A DNA stretch of 64,000 nucleotides from Cephalotrichum gorgonifer. Its lineage: Eukaryota; Ascomycota; Sordariomycetes; Microascales; Microascaceae. Shown here one piece after another: positions 37,571 to 47,902 of the stretch (positions are counted from its first letter, which is position 1; the number at the start of each line of letters is the position of its first letter). The notes below the pieces were generated by a model. It saw nothing but the letters and a program-made list of their open reading frames with translations, was not told where the DNA came from and ran no database searches. Both the position numbers and the translations under genes were made by a program. Where the stretch lies: contig ONZQ02000001.1 in assembly GCA_900312665.1 (NCBI GenBank), positions 1,430,283 through 1,494,282 on the forward strand, read 5' to 3'.

Positions 37571-38570
37571 GGCGCGAGTTCTGATTCGACGGATGGCGAT
37601 GCATTGGCGGAAGGACAATCGAGAGTATCTTTGAAGGCATTGGGCAACTATAGCATGAGCAGCGAGCGTTCTCTTTGGTACCTTTTTCTTCTTTCTCTCC
37701 ACCATTTGCTGGTGTTTTTATTTCATGGAAGCGATTCTAGAGAGCACGAGTTCGGCAACATCACCTGTACCAATATGATCTTGCGACGACGGGGAGATGA
37801 GACGGGCGGCGAAGGTGTCTAGGACGAGCATTCGGCTACCGAGGCAGGATATGGCTTGCGCCCGCCTTATCCACTCTTCATTCGGCCACCTCTTGCCACC
37901 TCTACCACCTCTACCATGTTTTCCTTCTCACTCTTCTCGTCCACCCTTTGCATTTCTCTTCGTCTCTCTTTTCTATCGGCTTGCTTTTTTTTTTCTTTTT
38001 GATCTGAACGTAACGAAGGAGGCAAACACGGGATATATCTGGGATGAAGGGGCTACGAGTAGATTCGGACGCGACTGTTTGGGGTTTTGGATGGAGTGAA
38101 GACGGCGTCTCCTCCCCTATTATTTTCTCAGCATGTATTTTGTCAGTTAGCATTTCAACCCACGGGGGGAGGTATATATGGGGTGGAGCGAAGCGTCTTT
38201 GGAATGGTGTATTGGGGTGGTTTCTCTTATTTTTGGGTCCGAGGCAACAAGGGAATGAATGCATACATAGCGGGTTACTGTCTTCATGCTTGGATTTACA
38301 TGGGCGTGGAAAGGAACGGAGCGGGGGATTATAATAGTGGACCGGACATGGAATGTAAAACATTGAGACTTCATGATATAAGTGCCTTGCCTGGATGCGA
38401 AAGTGATTTTTGTCCCGAAGCGATTCGTGCTTGAGAACGATGTGCAGTCGGTGGTAGTAGATTTCTACAGGCTCGGGATCTGGATAATATTTGGAATTCA
38501 GGTACGGCCAAATCCAGCACTGAAGAAACATGGGCCCGCAAGGGAAAGCAGTCATCAACAAGATCCGTAA
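37571..38570 (+). other. homeobox gene 3' region and tRNA-Leu upstream flank
   Basis: This 1-kb stretch begins at the homeobox stop and includes its 3' untranslated region. Pyrimidine- and T-rich tracts occur at about 37885-38000. A 216-residue minus-strand frame across 37911-38561 has no conserved features and is judged fortuitous. No other gene is seen before the tRNA. Confidence 0.5.
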
Positions 38571-38673
38571 GGGAGTTTGGCCGAGTGGTTAAGGCGTTGC
38601 GTTTAGGTCCAACCTAAATATTACCAATCCGCAATGGACATTGTCCGCGCAGGTTCGAACCCTGCAGCTCTCA
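38571..38673 (+). tRNA. tRNA-Leu (UAG) with 21-nt intron
   Basis: A class II tRNA folds cleanly. The acceptor GGGAGTT pairs with AGCTCTC (two G-U pairs), discriminator A is at 38673, and the D-arm contains GAGTGGTTAAGGC. The anticodon stem is TTGCG/CGCAA with loop TT-TAG-G...C. A long variable arm TGGACATTGTCCG follows, then the T-arm GCAGG-TTCGAAC-CCTGC. The anticodon TAG (UAG) decodes CUA/leucine codons. A canonical intron (38608-38628) begins one base after the anticodon; its CCTAA pairs with the anticodon region TTAGG, as in nuclear pre-tRNAs cleaved by the tRNA splicing endonuclease. A run of seven T at 38690-38696 is the Pol III terminator. Confidence 0.97.
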
Positions 38674-38689
38674 GAATCTTTCACATCTA

Positions 38690-38696
38690 TTTTTTT
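38690..38696 (+). terminator. Pol III terminator of tRNA-Leu
   Basis: TTTTTTT begins 17 nt after the tRNA end on the coding strand, the standard Pol III stop signal. Confidence 0.8.
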
Positions 38697-40395
38697 CGTT
38701 CTATTCTTTTTAGAGGGCTTTTGGGAGGGTTTTATTCACCGAGTACTGTATATTATCCAATAATAATGGCAGGGCCAGTCTCTGCTTCCGGGCGAGAGTC
38801 ATCTAGTTCTGACTTGTGGCGTATTATTATTGCACCAGGACCCGGAACTCGACGCCGATATCGACACGGAGAGAGATAGTCGCCGCGTTTGCACAGTTTC
38901 TTCCTTGAGATGCTGCCGCTACCTCCTTTCTTTAGAGTTCCTTCGCTTGGCCAATGCTCCTTGTGGTAACTCTCCACCACTTCCCAAAGCTTGAAGCGTC
39001 ATCGGCTTACTTATACAAGGAGTTGATCGACCCTTACCCTGCCCTGGCCACCCAGGTTTCGAGACATGACTCGTCACTCGTTTGCTGGTTATCGCAAGTA
39101 TGGAGTGCTCGCATATATGGGGGTTCAGTGATGACTTTATTTCGATTTTTGTTCGACGATCGCGAGTCCGGTGGAGAGAGGACGATCAAGGCCTCCCCCC
39201 CCCCCGGGGCCCCTGTCCAACATTGTGTGGTGGTCGGAAGCTTCTCCCGGTTTGTCGCTTTGCTTCTGGAGCTTCTACCCTTTCCCTTTCCCTTTCCCTT
39301 TCCCCCTCACTCTTGCTCTCACTCGACCCAGACAGACCAAGACGTGGTCTTCATTCCTGAAACGGACTCCCAAGATGTGCAGCTCAACTGGCTCGAGTTA
39401 CATGCCATACGCCCCTAAGCACCTAATCGAACGGGGGGACGACCTACAACAAGCACTACTATGCCCATGCCCGTGTGCTGCCCCATCGACGGTTTCTCAT
39501 AGGCATCCGGCTAGAGCATCACCCAGACCCTCGGCATGGCCTACGCCTCCGAGAGGTGTCCCGTGGCTCTCCGTGCCTACCTAATCGCGTTCGTGAACAT
39601 GATGCGGGGACTGGGCCAGATGTGCAGATGCAGATACAGTAGGCGTCTCAGTAGCAGTAATACTAGATGGAGCATTGTGTTATCTAGATGCCTACTATTA
39701 TATACTGTAGTGTAGCCTAGTATAAGAACCATTTATTACCATAGCGAGTGCCTTATAAACCGTTTCACGGCGACTGGAATTATGGCTCAAGGGGGGCCAT
39801 GAAGCCGTCGCTAGTACTATCCGTACCTTAAACCAACCGTCCACCTCCATGTCCGCTCCGTGCTCCGTGCTCCCGCTCAGGGCCCGGATACAACTCTGGG
39901 CAGGGTTAATCTATTAGGATCTACCCTGCAGGGATGGAAGTGAGCCACACACGGACACACACACCCTTCTACACATCACCTTACCCCGCACGCGTCATCG
40001 ACATCTCACACCTAACGACACGAAAGAGGTCTCTCGACCAAGGCAGCCCAGTAAACTTCGTAGCTTATCCGTCTCTTCTCTATTGACAAAAGGGCTCCAA
40101 ATACATTGGGAATCGTTGGTACAGGAACAGGAACCCCGCGGGAAACCCGCTCAACTCCTCCTCGCCTCTCTTCTCCTCTTTCCTCCTTCCCAACAGCCGC
40201 CGCATCGCTTCTGAATTATATGCGGCGGAAATTTTATAACAAAACAAAAATCTAGACGAGTCTCCCGTCACACCTTCTAAGTCTAATTCAACACGGAGTC
40301 ACCCTTCCGCCCCCTTCTTTAGTAGGGCAGCGGACGTCCTTCTATTCCGGTCTCCTTCTAATGTTCGATGGCGCAAAGCTGGGGCACCCGATGAT
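38697..40395. other. intergenic region without recognised gene
   Basis: Between the tRNA-Leu gene and the 3' end of the peroxidase gene I see a (CCCTTT)n repeat (39278-39305), a C-run/G-run junction (about 39195-39209), and an AT-rich patch at 39640-39760 with many TACTA/TAGTA words. The part next to 40396 must hold the peroxidase 3' untranslated region. Open frames here are short and featureless. Confidence 0.55.
39278..39305 (+). repeat. (CCCTTT)n hexanucleotide repeat
   Basis: Four head-to-tail CCCTTT units end in CCCCC. It is not telomeric (no CCCTAA) and lies in intergenic sequence. Confidence 0.85.
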
Positions 40396-41657
40396 TTAAG
40401 AGTCGAGGGGCTTGAAGGTCATGCGCTCAGCGTCCTTGGAGAAGGGCACGCCGAGCTCGAAGAGCTTGACGATGACGTCGGCGAACTCCTTGAAGAAGAC
40501 CTCGTTGCTCGCGGCGTAGCGCTCGACGTGCTTCTTGAACTCCTTGTCCTTGACGAGGGCCATGTCGGACGGCAGCATCATGAGGGACTTGGTGGTCTTG
40601 TCCTCATACTACAGGTACCAGTTGGTCAGTACACGGTACATGGTGAGATAATACGCAGCCAACCCTTGCCTGGAAGAGCGGGAGAAAAATGTGGGGGGGG
40701 GACCAGTGTCAACTAACCTGAGCGGGGCCGTTCCACTTCTTCCACTGCCACTTCTCGTTAAGGAGGAGAGTGAAGAAGTCGTTGGTCAGGACAGTGGGAG
40801 AGAAGGTCCAAGGGCCCTCGAAGCCGCTGCGGCTGGAGTGGCACCGGCCGAGGGCGTGCGCGCCGGAGAGGGCGACGATCTCCTGGTCGTTGAAGCCCAT
40901 GCGGTAGAAGATGTCACGGAGGTGCTTCTGGGTCTTGGTGGCGTCGGGCAGGCGGCCGTCGGGAGTGCAGGCCGAGACGTCGCCGTCGGTGCGGCCGGGG
41001 CGGAAGGAGAGCTGGGGGCCCTGCATCTCCTGGATGGCGGCGATGCCGCCGATGATCCAGAGATCAGAGTAAGTGATCCAGGGGAACTGCTCTGTTTTCG
41101 GCCGAGGCGCGTTAGCCGGTGTTCAGAAGGGGCGAGAAAGGAGGGGAAAGGAGCAGCGGGGGCTTACGCTTGATAGGCTCGATGAAGTCCCGGGCAACCT
41201 TGAGGCCGGCGTTGGCGCCGTGCTCAGACTCGGGCGCGAACCTCATGGTGGCACCGTTGCTGCCGCCAGTGCCGGTCTCGACGTCGTACGTGCCGCTGGC
41301 GTGCCACGCCAGGCGGAGGAGCACGGGGCCGTAGCTCCCGTCCTCGTACTCGTCGTGCTCGGCGAGGCGCTTGGCGATGGCGTTGTACACCTCCTGGTAG
41401 TCCTTCTGCGTGGGCTTGAAGTCCTTGGGCGAGACGGCGCCGCCCGCCTGGGTGTAGAAGTAGTATCCCGCGCCGCCGGCGGCCGCGAGACCTCCGATCC
41501 AGAGGAGGGAGGAGGAGCCGCCGGTCTTGGGCGTCTGCGTGGAGTTGAAGCGGCGGCCGCCCTGGCGGAAGGCCTGGCGGGGAGCGGCGACGAAGGCGCT
41601 GCGCTGGGTGGTGGCGCGGAGCGCCGTGCGGGCGAAGGTGCGGGTTGTGGAGGCCAT
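40396..41657 (-). CDS. ccp1: cytochrome c peroxidase, mitochondrial
   Basis: This haem peroxidase of the mitochondrial intermembrane space reduces hydrogen peroxide with electrons from cytochrome c. Exons on the minus strand are 41657-41168, 41091-40718 and 40608-40396, with introns of 76 and 109 nt, giving 358 residues. The N-terminus is a basic Ser/Thr/Arg-rich presequence followed by a hydrophobic sorting segment (about 51-68, LLWIGGLAAAGGAGYYFY), matching the bipartite signal of the yeast enzyme. The distal site R115, W118, H119 is in LLRLAWHASGTYD; the proximal haem ligand is H242 in LSGAHALGRCH; W258 in FEGPW is the radical tryptophan; D303 in LPSD is the partner of the proximal His. 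Spacing H119-H242 (123) and H242-W258 (16) equals that of yeast Ccp1 (H52-H175-W191). All key residues are intact. The start ATG opens the presequence. Confidence 0.96.
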
Positions 41658-41669
41658 CGTGATCGTGGT

Positions 41670-41879
41670 CTAGTTTGAGTAGACTGAGGAGGTTTTGTCA
41701 GTGCTGGGTGAGGGGGAAGGGTGTGGTTTCGATTGATGGGGGGGATGTGATATCCAAGGCGATATGAGATAGATAAGGGAAAGCACAGGTATGATATGTC
41801 GCTCGGATGGGGGATAAGAGTCCGAGAAGAGAGAAATGGGGGCTGGGTTGGTGCAGGGGGTGTTGAGAGGGTCACGTAC
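41670..41879 (-). promoter_or_regulatory. probable 5'-leader intron of the cytochrome c peroxidase gene
   Basis: Read on the minus strand, AAAG|GTACGT at 41880/41879 is a good donor, CTGAC about 30 nt before the end is a good branch site, and AAACTAG ends at 41670, only 12 nt before the ATG at 41657. This gives a 210-nt intron wholly in the leader. It is inferred from consensus only; no coding constraint tests it. Confidence 0.5.
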
Positions 41880-43808
41880 CTTTAGAGATGATATGGATTG
41901 GGATGAGTCAAAGGATTGCCAGAAAAAACTGTTTGGGGAGAGATTGGGAAGGATGGCAAACGGAAAGTAAAACGAAGGCAAAGGCAAAGAAGGGCGAAGG
42001 CGAAGGCGAGTGGGGAAAAGGAAACGCTGGTTGCCGAGATAATAATACTATCAGCGCCCCTTCTCGGAATTACAAATTACTTTTCAGTTGGTTGCCCTGG
42101 AGGGCCCGCCCGTCACCCCCCGGTTCCTGGCCGTCCGTCGGCTCTGGACACGCCCGCTGCCGGCCGAGTGAGAGGTTGAGTCCACAAAATTCAAATCGGA
42201 GCGCCGTGATTGGCCACAAGTCTCCAACGTCGTCCGAGTGGACCCGCAAACGAGTGGGGAAAGGGTGGAAAATCGGGGGAAAGAGGGACGGGGCGGTGCC
42301 TTCTTCATTTTGGGGACAAGACTGACGATGTGGGGAGCTTTGGAGACGGTGCGCGTTTAGTGCGTTTGGATGGCGAAAGTCGCCTTGTCTCCTATGACTA
42401 CTCGTATCTTACTACGTACACCATATAACTCATCGCTCCGTAATCGTCGGTATCCTGGGGAGGAAGGCATTATTAATGGGATATACAAGTATGTAGCGAC
42501 TGATACCGGATGACCCGAGTCTGAGTATAAGTCAAACAAGAGTCATGTCACCTTTCCCCAGTCCCACGGGTGGCTAGAATAGGAACCATATTGCACAACC
42601 TCGCACTAAAAAGCGCAATCATATCTACTCCCCCCTTCTCTAGGAACCCCCTTCGATAGAGAGAACAATATGTAAAGAATGAATCCCATGCCTTCTACAA
42701 GAATGCAATTTAAAGGTATTATTTTATTCCAATTCAAAAGAAGACAATTTCACAGTTGAGTCGCTTCATGGAAACGGCTCGACAAGCTCATCTCCCGAGA
42801 CCGGGTTCCGGGGATGGTGCCAAATAAAAAAACGAGACACGTGGGGTACCTTTTTTTCTTTTCCTTTCTTTTTCTCGCCATGCCGTGTTCTTTATTTTCG
42901 CCCCCCACCTTGCATCCCCGTCGGGACACGTCTTCCCGGAGTGGCCTGACGCGAGGATTCGCCAAATCCCGTGACCTTGGCGTCACCTCAACTCGGCAAA
43001 TATACGGAGATACTGTTACTCATACTCACCTATGACTGAGTGAGTACCTTGCTGGCCAAGAGAGAAGCCAGAGAGACCTCGTTTCATTTCTTTGTCCTCC
43101 TCGAGCTTAAACTACGAATAAGCGTGTAGGCTCGGAATTCTCTCCAACTACACCGTACTGCCTACACTTAGCCTCAGTCCCCTTTTAGTCGGCATCCAAT
43201 GGCCATTGGTAAACCGGGAAACTACAGCAAACCATGATTGTCCAGCACGCGTCTTTATCAAAGGCGTTGTACTCTAGATTCAGAAACCTAGTACTACTAC
43301 CTACGTACACATACTCGTACGAATATCTCGGATTATCTCGGATGTACCTTTCAGCCCGTGTACCGGGTACATATTTCCGAATCCTCGACTCCGTTGAATC
43401 CCCGTTCCCTTCCCTTCCCTTATCCTCCCTAGCTGCCAGCCATTCCTTACTTTTTTTTCTTCCCTCTCTCTTTCGAATAGGACAAATGGTAGCAGAGCCG
43501 CAGAAAATATCCCGTGGTAAATCGAGATCCAACAGCCTTGCCTTTCGTCTACCGCGAAAGAAACACGCAAACAGGTTTTTTTTTTTAAAAAAAAAAAAGA
43601 GAGAACATGAAGGAAAGAACTTTCCTCATACCGCAGACCATCCACCGTGGGACAGAAAACAAAACATTATAATACATAGAAGGCACCAACACTAGTAGGG
43701 CCTTCCGTATATCCCAGGCTGTAAGCTCGTTGGGTCTCCCGTAGTGCGCCAACAAAAAACATGAAAACAGAGAAGGTCGGGGCGATCCAGAGCCATACTT
43801 TGCACTGC
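41880..43808. other. intergenic region: peroxidase promoter and Prp39 3' end
   Basis: The right part contains the Prp39 3' untranslated region and the left part the peroxidase promoter, which is rich in purines on the plus strand (41940-42020: AAGGCAAAG/GGCGAAGGCGAAG). GTAC-centred words occur at about 42412 and 43308-43322, and T and A runs occur at 43577-43600. No gene is recognised; frames at 43185-43695 are short and have no motif. Confidence 0.5.
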
Positions 43809-46360
43809 TTAGTTGAAGCTCGCAGGCCCTTGGGCATCAGGGTTCACATCGCCTTGGAGGTCGTAGTGGGTCCAGTACACGGCTTCGGCCTTGACTTTCG
43901 TGGCATCGTCGAGCTCCGCCAAGGTGAGCCCATTCTCCTTGTGGCCACCGGCCCTAGTCTTGGAGTACACGGATACAGATGGAGGGCTATACCGATATTA
44001 GTCAAACAGGTCATCCTGATACAAGGGGTAAAGTGGTCGACATCATCCTCGAAAGGAAGGCAACAGTGAGACGGGCCCGATTAGACTTACCCAAAGGTTT
44101 CCCGGTCCAGAACCAGCAGGTGCTTCATAGCATCCTTGCCTCCCCTCTGCACCAGGTACGTAAAGTAACTGCGAGACAGCTCCTTCTTCACGGCAGCCGA
44201 GAGTCGGCTCTTAGTCCGAAGCTCCTCAAACAGCTGGTGGACGCGCTCGGCATGCTGCGATTCGGATTCTTCGCTGGTCGGCTGCTGGAGCTCAAACTCG
44301 ATCCACTTCTCCCAGAAGAGGCGGCTGTCTCCGTACCACTGCAGGTTCTTCGTGAACACCGCTCGCGCCTCCTCGGGGGATCCCTTGGTCTTCCAGAGCA
44401 AGATTGCCCACTCCGCAACCAGTGCCGCCTTGGTGTAGATGTCCACGTGAGGCGAGTCAATCTGGCCCTTGTAGACCTCGATCGCCGCGTCGAGCCCCAC
44501 CTGTCGTCTCTGCAGGTGGGCCCACGAGACAATGGCTTCAATACAGTCAGGCAGCTTCATCAGGATCGCTGCGTGGATGTCTCGAGCAATATCGATCCGT
44601 CCACAGCTCTCCTCAAAGTACGCCCACTGGATCCTTATTCCCGGCCGGCTGATGGGGACGAAAATGGTCGCCGCCCTCTGGTAGATGTTGCGCACCTCCT
44701 CCTCCTTGTTACCGGACTGCGACGCCATCCAGCGAGCGTATCGGAACCAGAACTCGTCATAGAACGCGCACGTCACCAGGCACCGCTCATACAGAAAGAT
44801 GATGCGGGCAAGATCACCCTCCGCCTCCTCGAAGTCCAGGTACTTGCGCCAGTTATGTAGCTGAGGGTGCTCGAGCTCCGTGACGTGGAAGTACGGACGC
44901 TTGATCTCGGACTCGTACGTCCAGCGCTTCGTCGTTTCAGACTGGGTTCGTGTGAACACCTCATAATAGTAGCCGTCGATCTTGGTCCTTATGTCACGCT
45001 CAACCTCGACTTCGGGGCGCTGGTGGCCGCCGAGGGCGGCAGCCTCAGCGGCGACTTCGGCCTTGAATCGTGACAGGATCTCGTCCGGCACGAGTCCGGT
45101 GACGGGCCGCTCCTGGGAGAGTTGCCGGAAACGCTCAAAGTATCGGGCATACTGATGCATGGGGATGTGAATAATCCGAGTCAGGATGGCGAAGACGTTG
45201 TCGTGGGCTTCCTGGCGCTCCTCGTACTCGATGTACTTGTCCCAGAAAGGGTGTGCAAGGAAATCGAGGCCAACACAGGCCGCGCCCCTCTCAAAGTGCC
45301 TATCGGTCCCATTGTTAGCAAAACGGGGCTTGCCTTCTCGTCAACTGAGCTGGATAAGGGGGGGAGGGGGGGAAGAGGGGGCAAACGAAATAGGGGCAGT
45401 ACAGGCAGGGTCTATTCTAGTGCAGGCAACGAGCAGATCTAACACCGCGGGAAACAAAAGCAAATCCATAGATGGGCAAAGCGTCAGATGAAAGGGCGAG
45501 GATGCGGCCAGCGCGTACGGCTGTTTCTAGCATTGTAGACGGTGGCAGAGCCTGACTGCTAGCGTGAGAGCGCATCCCAACATATGTCTTCTGTTGGGTG
45601 CTCACCATTGAAGGGTTAAATGTTGAGGCAGGTAGGAAGCCAGAACAGAGCGGATTTCGGCGTCGAAGAGGCAGCGACACCAGCACTGGCGCGAAGGCCG
45701 TGGCATCGTCGTGGCTGCGTCGTTTACGACCAAGAAAGCGGTTTCTTGTCAAGGGGAAAGGAGGGGAGGGCGGGGGAGGATGGAGGGAAGGAAAAGTTCC
45801 TACAGCACTTACTCTCGCACGAGGTGAGGGGTATGTGTCGTCTCCATCTTGAAGGAGCAGTATTCGGTCCACAGGTCGACTGAGTTGGTGATGCTAGCAC
45901 AACCTCGTTCGTATATCTATGGTGTCCACGTCAGTAAATGCGCGACGGCGATGGGTCACGAATGGGAAGATAGCGGTGCGCTAGTGACCGTCGGTGTCCT
46001 CACCATTTCTGCGGATTCGGGGCCCGCGATGTTGAACTCCTGGTCGGCATACTTCTTCCAGTATCCGAACAGAAGCGGGAACTTAAGGAGGAAACCGTCA
46101 TACGCGTCACGGAAGGCGGCGATGGCCTGGGGGCTCGAGTTTCGGTTGAGGGTGCCGTCCATCTCGCAGGCGCGGATAAGCTTCTCCCAGGTCTCGAAGC
46201 TGTCAGGGTCCGCCTCCTATGATATGAAGCGGTTAGTTAAAGGACGAGTTGGATGACAGTCTCAAGGGTTTCCCGTAAGTATACATACCACCTCGGCCCT
46301 GAGCCTCTTAATTTCGGCATTCTCCTCCTCAGAGGAGCCGAAATGGCCGAAGTCCGCCAT
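43809..46360 (-). CDS. prp39: pre-mRNA splicing factor Prp39 (U1 snRNP, HAT repeats)
   Basis: Prp39 is a U1 snRNP-associated protein needed for 5' splice-site recognition, built from half-a-TPR (HAT) helices. Minus-strand exons: 46360-46289, 46216-46004, 45916-45813, 45299-44091, 43953-43809, giving 580 residues. HAT hallmarks are visible throughout: FETWEKLIRACE, LFGYWKKYADQE, VDLWTEYCSFK, HPFWDKYIEYEER, LHNWRKYLDFEE, DEFWFRYARWM, RIQWAYFEES, SRLFWEKWIEFELQ. Each junction is in frame and joins conserved text. Introns are 72, 87, 513 and 137 nt; the third is far longer than any other in the window and includes a second donor-like GTGAGC (45605-45600). The start ATG (MADFGHFGSSEEE) gives an acidic N-terminus before the first repeat. 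It is divergently oriented to the phosphoinositide phosphatase gene, across an interval with an assembly gap. Confidence 0.94.
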
Positions 46361-47252
46361 GGTGATAGGCGATTTGTGATTCGGCTGTTGATGCTGATGG
46401 AATGCGACGTGGATGGAGAGCCGAATGCAGGGAGAAGTTGGCGGATGGTGGGTCGAAGATATTAAATAGTAATGCAGGTGAAGTTACTCGATGGCTTTCG
46501 CAGAGATGAGGGAAACGGCGCAGGTATCGCAGCAGGTCGAGTGACGGGGGTAGAGATTGGAGTAGCGGATGAGGTTGTGCGCGCCTCGATTCGATGGTGG
46601 CTGGAATTTTCCACTGCGATACACAGCCGGAGCTAGGTGCCTTGGGGGAGCTCTTGCAATATTGTACCTAGATACCTTGTACTTCCGATAAGAAAAAGGC
46701 ACTGTAATCTACTTAATAGTACATGCCGCACAAGTATACGGATGCTCCTTAGGTAATCTCCATACACAAGGCTGCGCGTTGACGTATGTGGTACAAAAAT
46801 TATGTAATCATACGGGCTGTCCTTTAACTCCATCATTTTCCAAGAATGAAGAACTTTTTTCTTCTCTCTTTCTTTCCACAAGCTTATGATGATTCAACAA
46901 TAAAAATATGATAGGAAGAGACTGAACGCCTCCTATCTGGGGGCATGATCTCAATTTTATAATCTGAAGCTTCACCCTGTACTGGGAGGATTTTTTTGCC
47001 CATTTCTAGCACAACTATGGCTCTCTTGAGAGCATTCTTCTTCGTTGGTCAGTGCCTGAAGTCAGGTCGGGCTGAACTCCTTTGCAATTACATGCCCCTC
47101 TTCTCCCTCCTAACTATTGGCAAACTCGGAAGAAGTATGCACTCCTTTCATTGCCTGAAAATAGGCTTCACAATAAGCATGCGGTCTTTTGGCGGGAGGA
47201 TCCCATGTAAGCCCTGGGGCTTCCAGAACATGCACCAGTAGGGAGGAGCAAT

Positions 47253-47256
<4 letters not shown>

Positions 47257-47294
<38 letters not shown>

Positions 47295-47319
47295 NNNNNN
47301 NNNNNNNNNNNNNNCTTTG

Positions 47320-47355
<36 letters not shown>
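47257..47355 (+). repeat. (TG)n microsatellite interrupted by assembly gap
   Basis: An uninterrupted TG tract runs from 47257 to 47293, followed by A, then 20 N, then CTTTGT and a second TG tract to 47355. It is the longest microsatellite in the window, and its true length is unknown because of the gap. Confidence 0.95.
47295..47314. other. assembly gap (20 N)
   Basis: Twenty undetermined bases lie between two TG tracts. The sequence right of the gap (CTTTGTTGTGTG) resembles the left beginning of the tract (CTTTTGTGTGTG), so the two contigs may overlap rather than be separated. Confidence 0.98.
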
Positions 47356-47357
<2 letters not shown>

Positions 47358-47902
47358 GTGAAGCTCAGGCAATGAGACCTACATGCACCTCCGCTTCACG
47401 CCGTCATAAAACCATAAAACGTAGCTGGAACTGTTATTGGTGTTGTGGATATCCCTGAGAGAGACCCATCTGTAATTTGACATGATGCCCATTTTGGTAA
47501 GTGGAGGGGTGACGTATTTGGTGCAGGCATTGGGATAATAAGGCAGGAGCTTTCCTGGTGGCAGCTGTTTAGTGTTGTGGTTGTGGTTGTACCAGTCAGC
47601 CAGTCAGCCAACCAGGCCGACACAAAGCATGCATCCAACCTGTCGACCTGTAAGCGACGTACCTAGATATTCAAGCCACACTTCGCACTTTCTACTACCT
47701 TACCGATTATCGACTCTTCTGTGCCTCCCTTACTCTGGGAAAGGTGAAAGATGATATCACCTCCCCCCGGCCTGCTTTCTCAGCCCTGAACCTGCCCCGC
47801 CCGTCCGCCCCATCTCCCAGTAGCTAGCTATCATCCACGACAACCTCGACCTAGACCTCGACCACGGCCTCGACCTCGACCGCGGTGCCTGCCCCTCCAC
47901 CA

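Larger units (their letters stand above)
46361..47902. other. divergent intergenic interval with unusual composition and assembly gap
   Basis: This 1.5-kb interval separates the start codons of Prp39 (minus) and the phosphoinositide phosphatase (plus). About 46900-47640 is poor in CpG and rich in TG/CA, lacks the GTAC-centred words common elsewhere between genes, and is split by a TG microsatellite with a run of 20 N. Weak open frames (46996-47241 plus, 47396-47638 minus) have no family signature. Just before the phosphatase ATG, 47842-47884 is a (CTCGAC)-like hexamer-rich leader. Promoter elements of both genes must lie here but cannot be assigned. Confidence 0.6.

Noticed and set aside
37911..38561. 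216-codon minus-strand frame opposite the homeobox 3' region
   Set aside because: There is no motif, the composition fits the antisense of a transcript tail, and no intron or start context supports it.
46996..47241. Possible small protein with a hydrophobic N-terminus left of the gap
   Set aside because: It also lacks any conserved motif, and its sequence belongs to the anomalous segment that may not be native; the minus-strand frame at 47396-47638 is equally unsupported.
47885..47902. Alternative upstream start for the phosphoinositide phosphatase
   Set aside because: The codon at 47885 is GTG; the first in-frame ATG is 47903 with a good context, and the conserved region starts only downstream.
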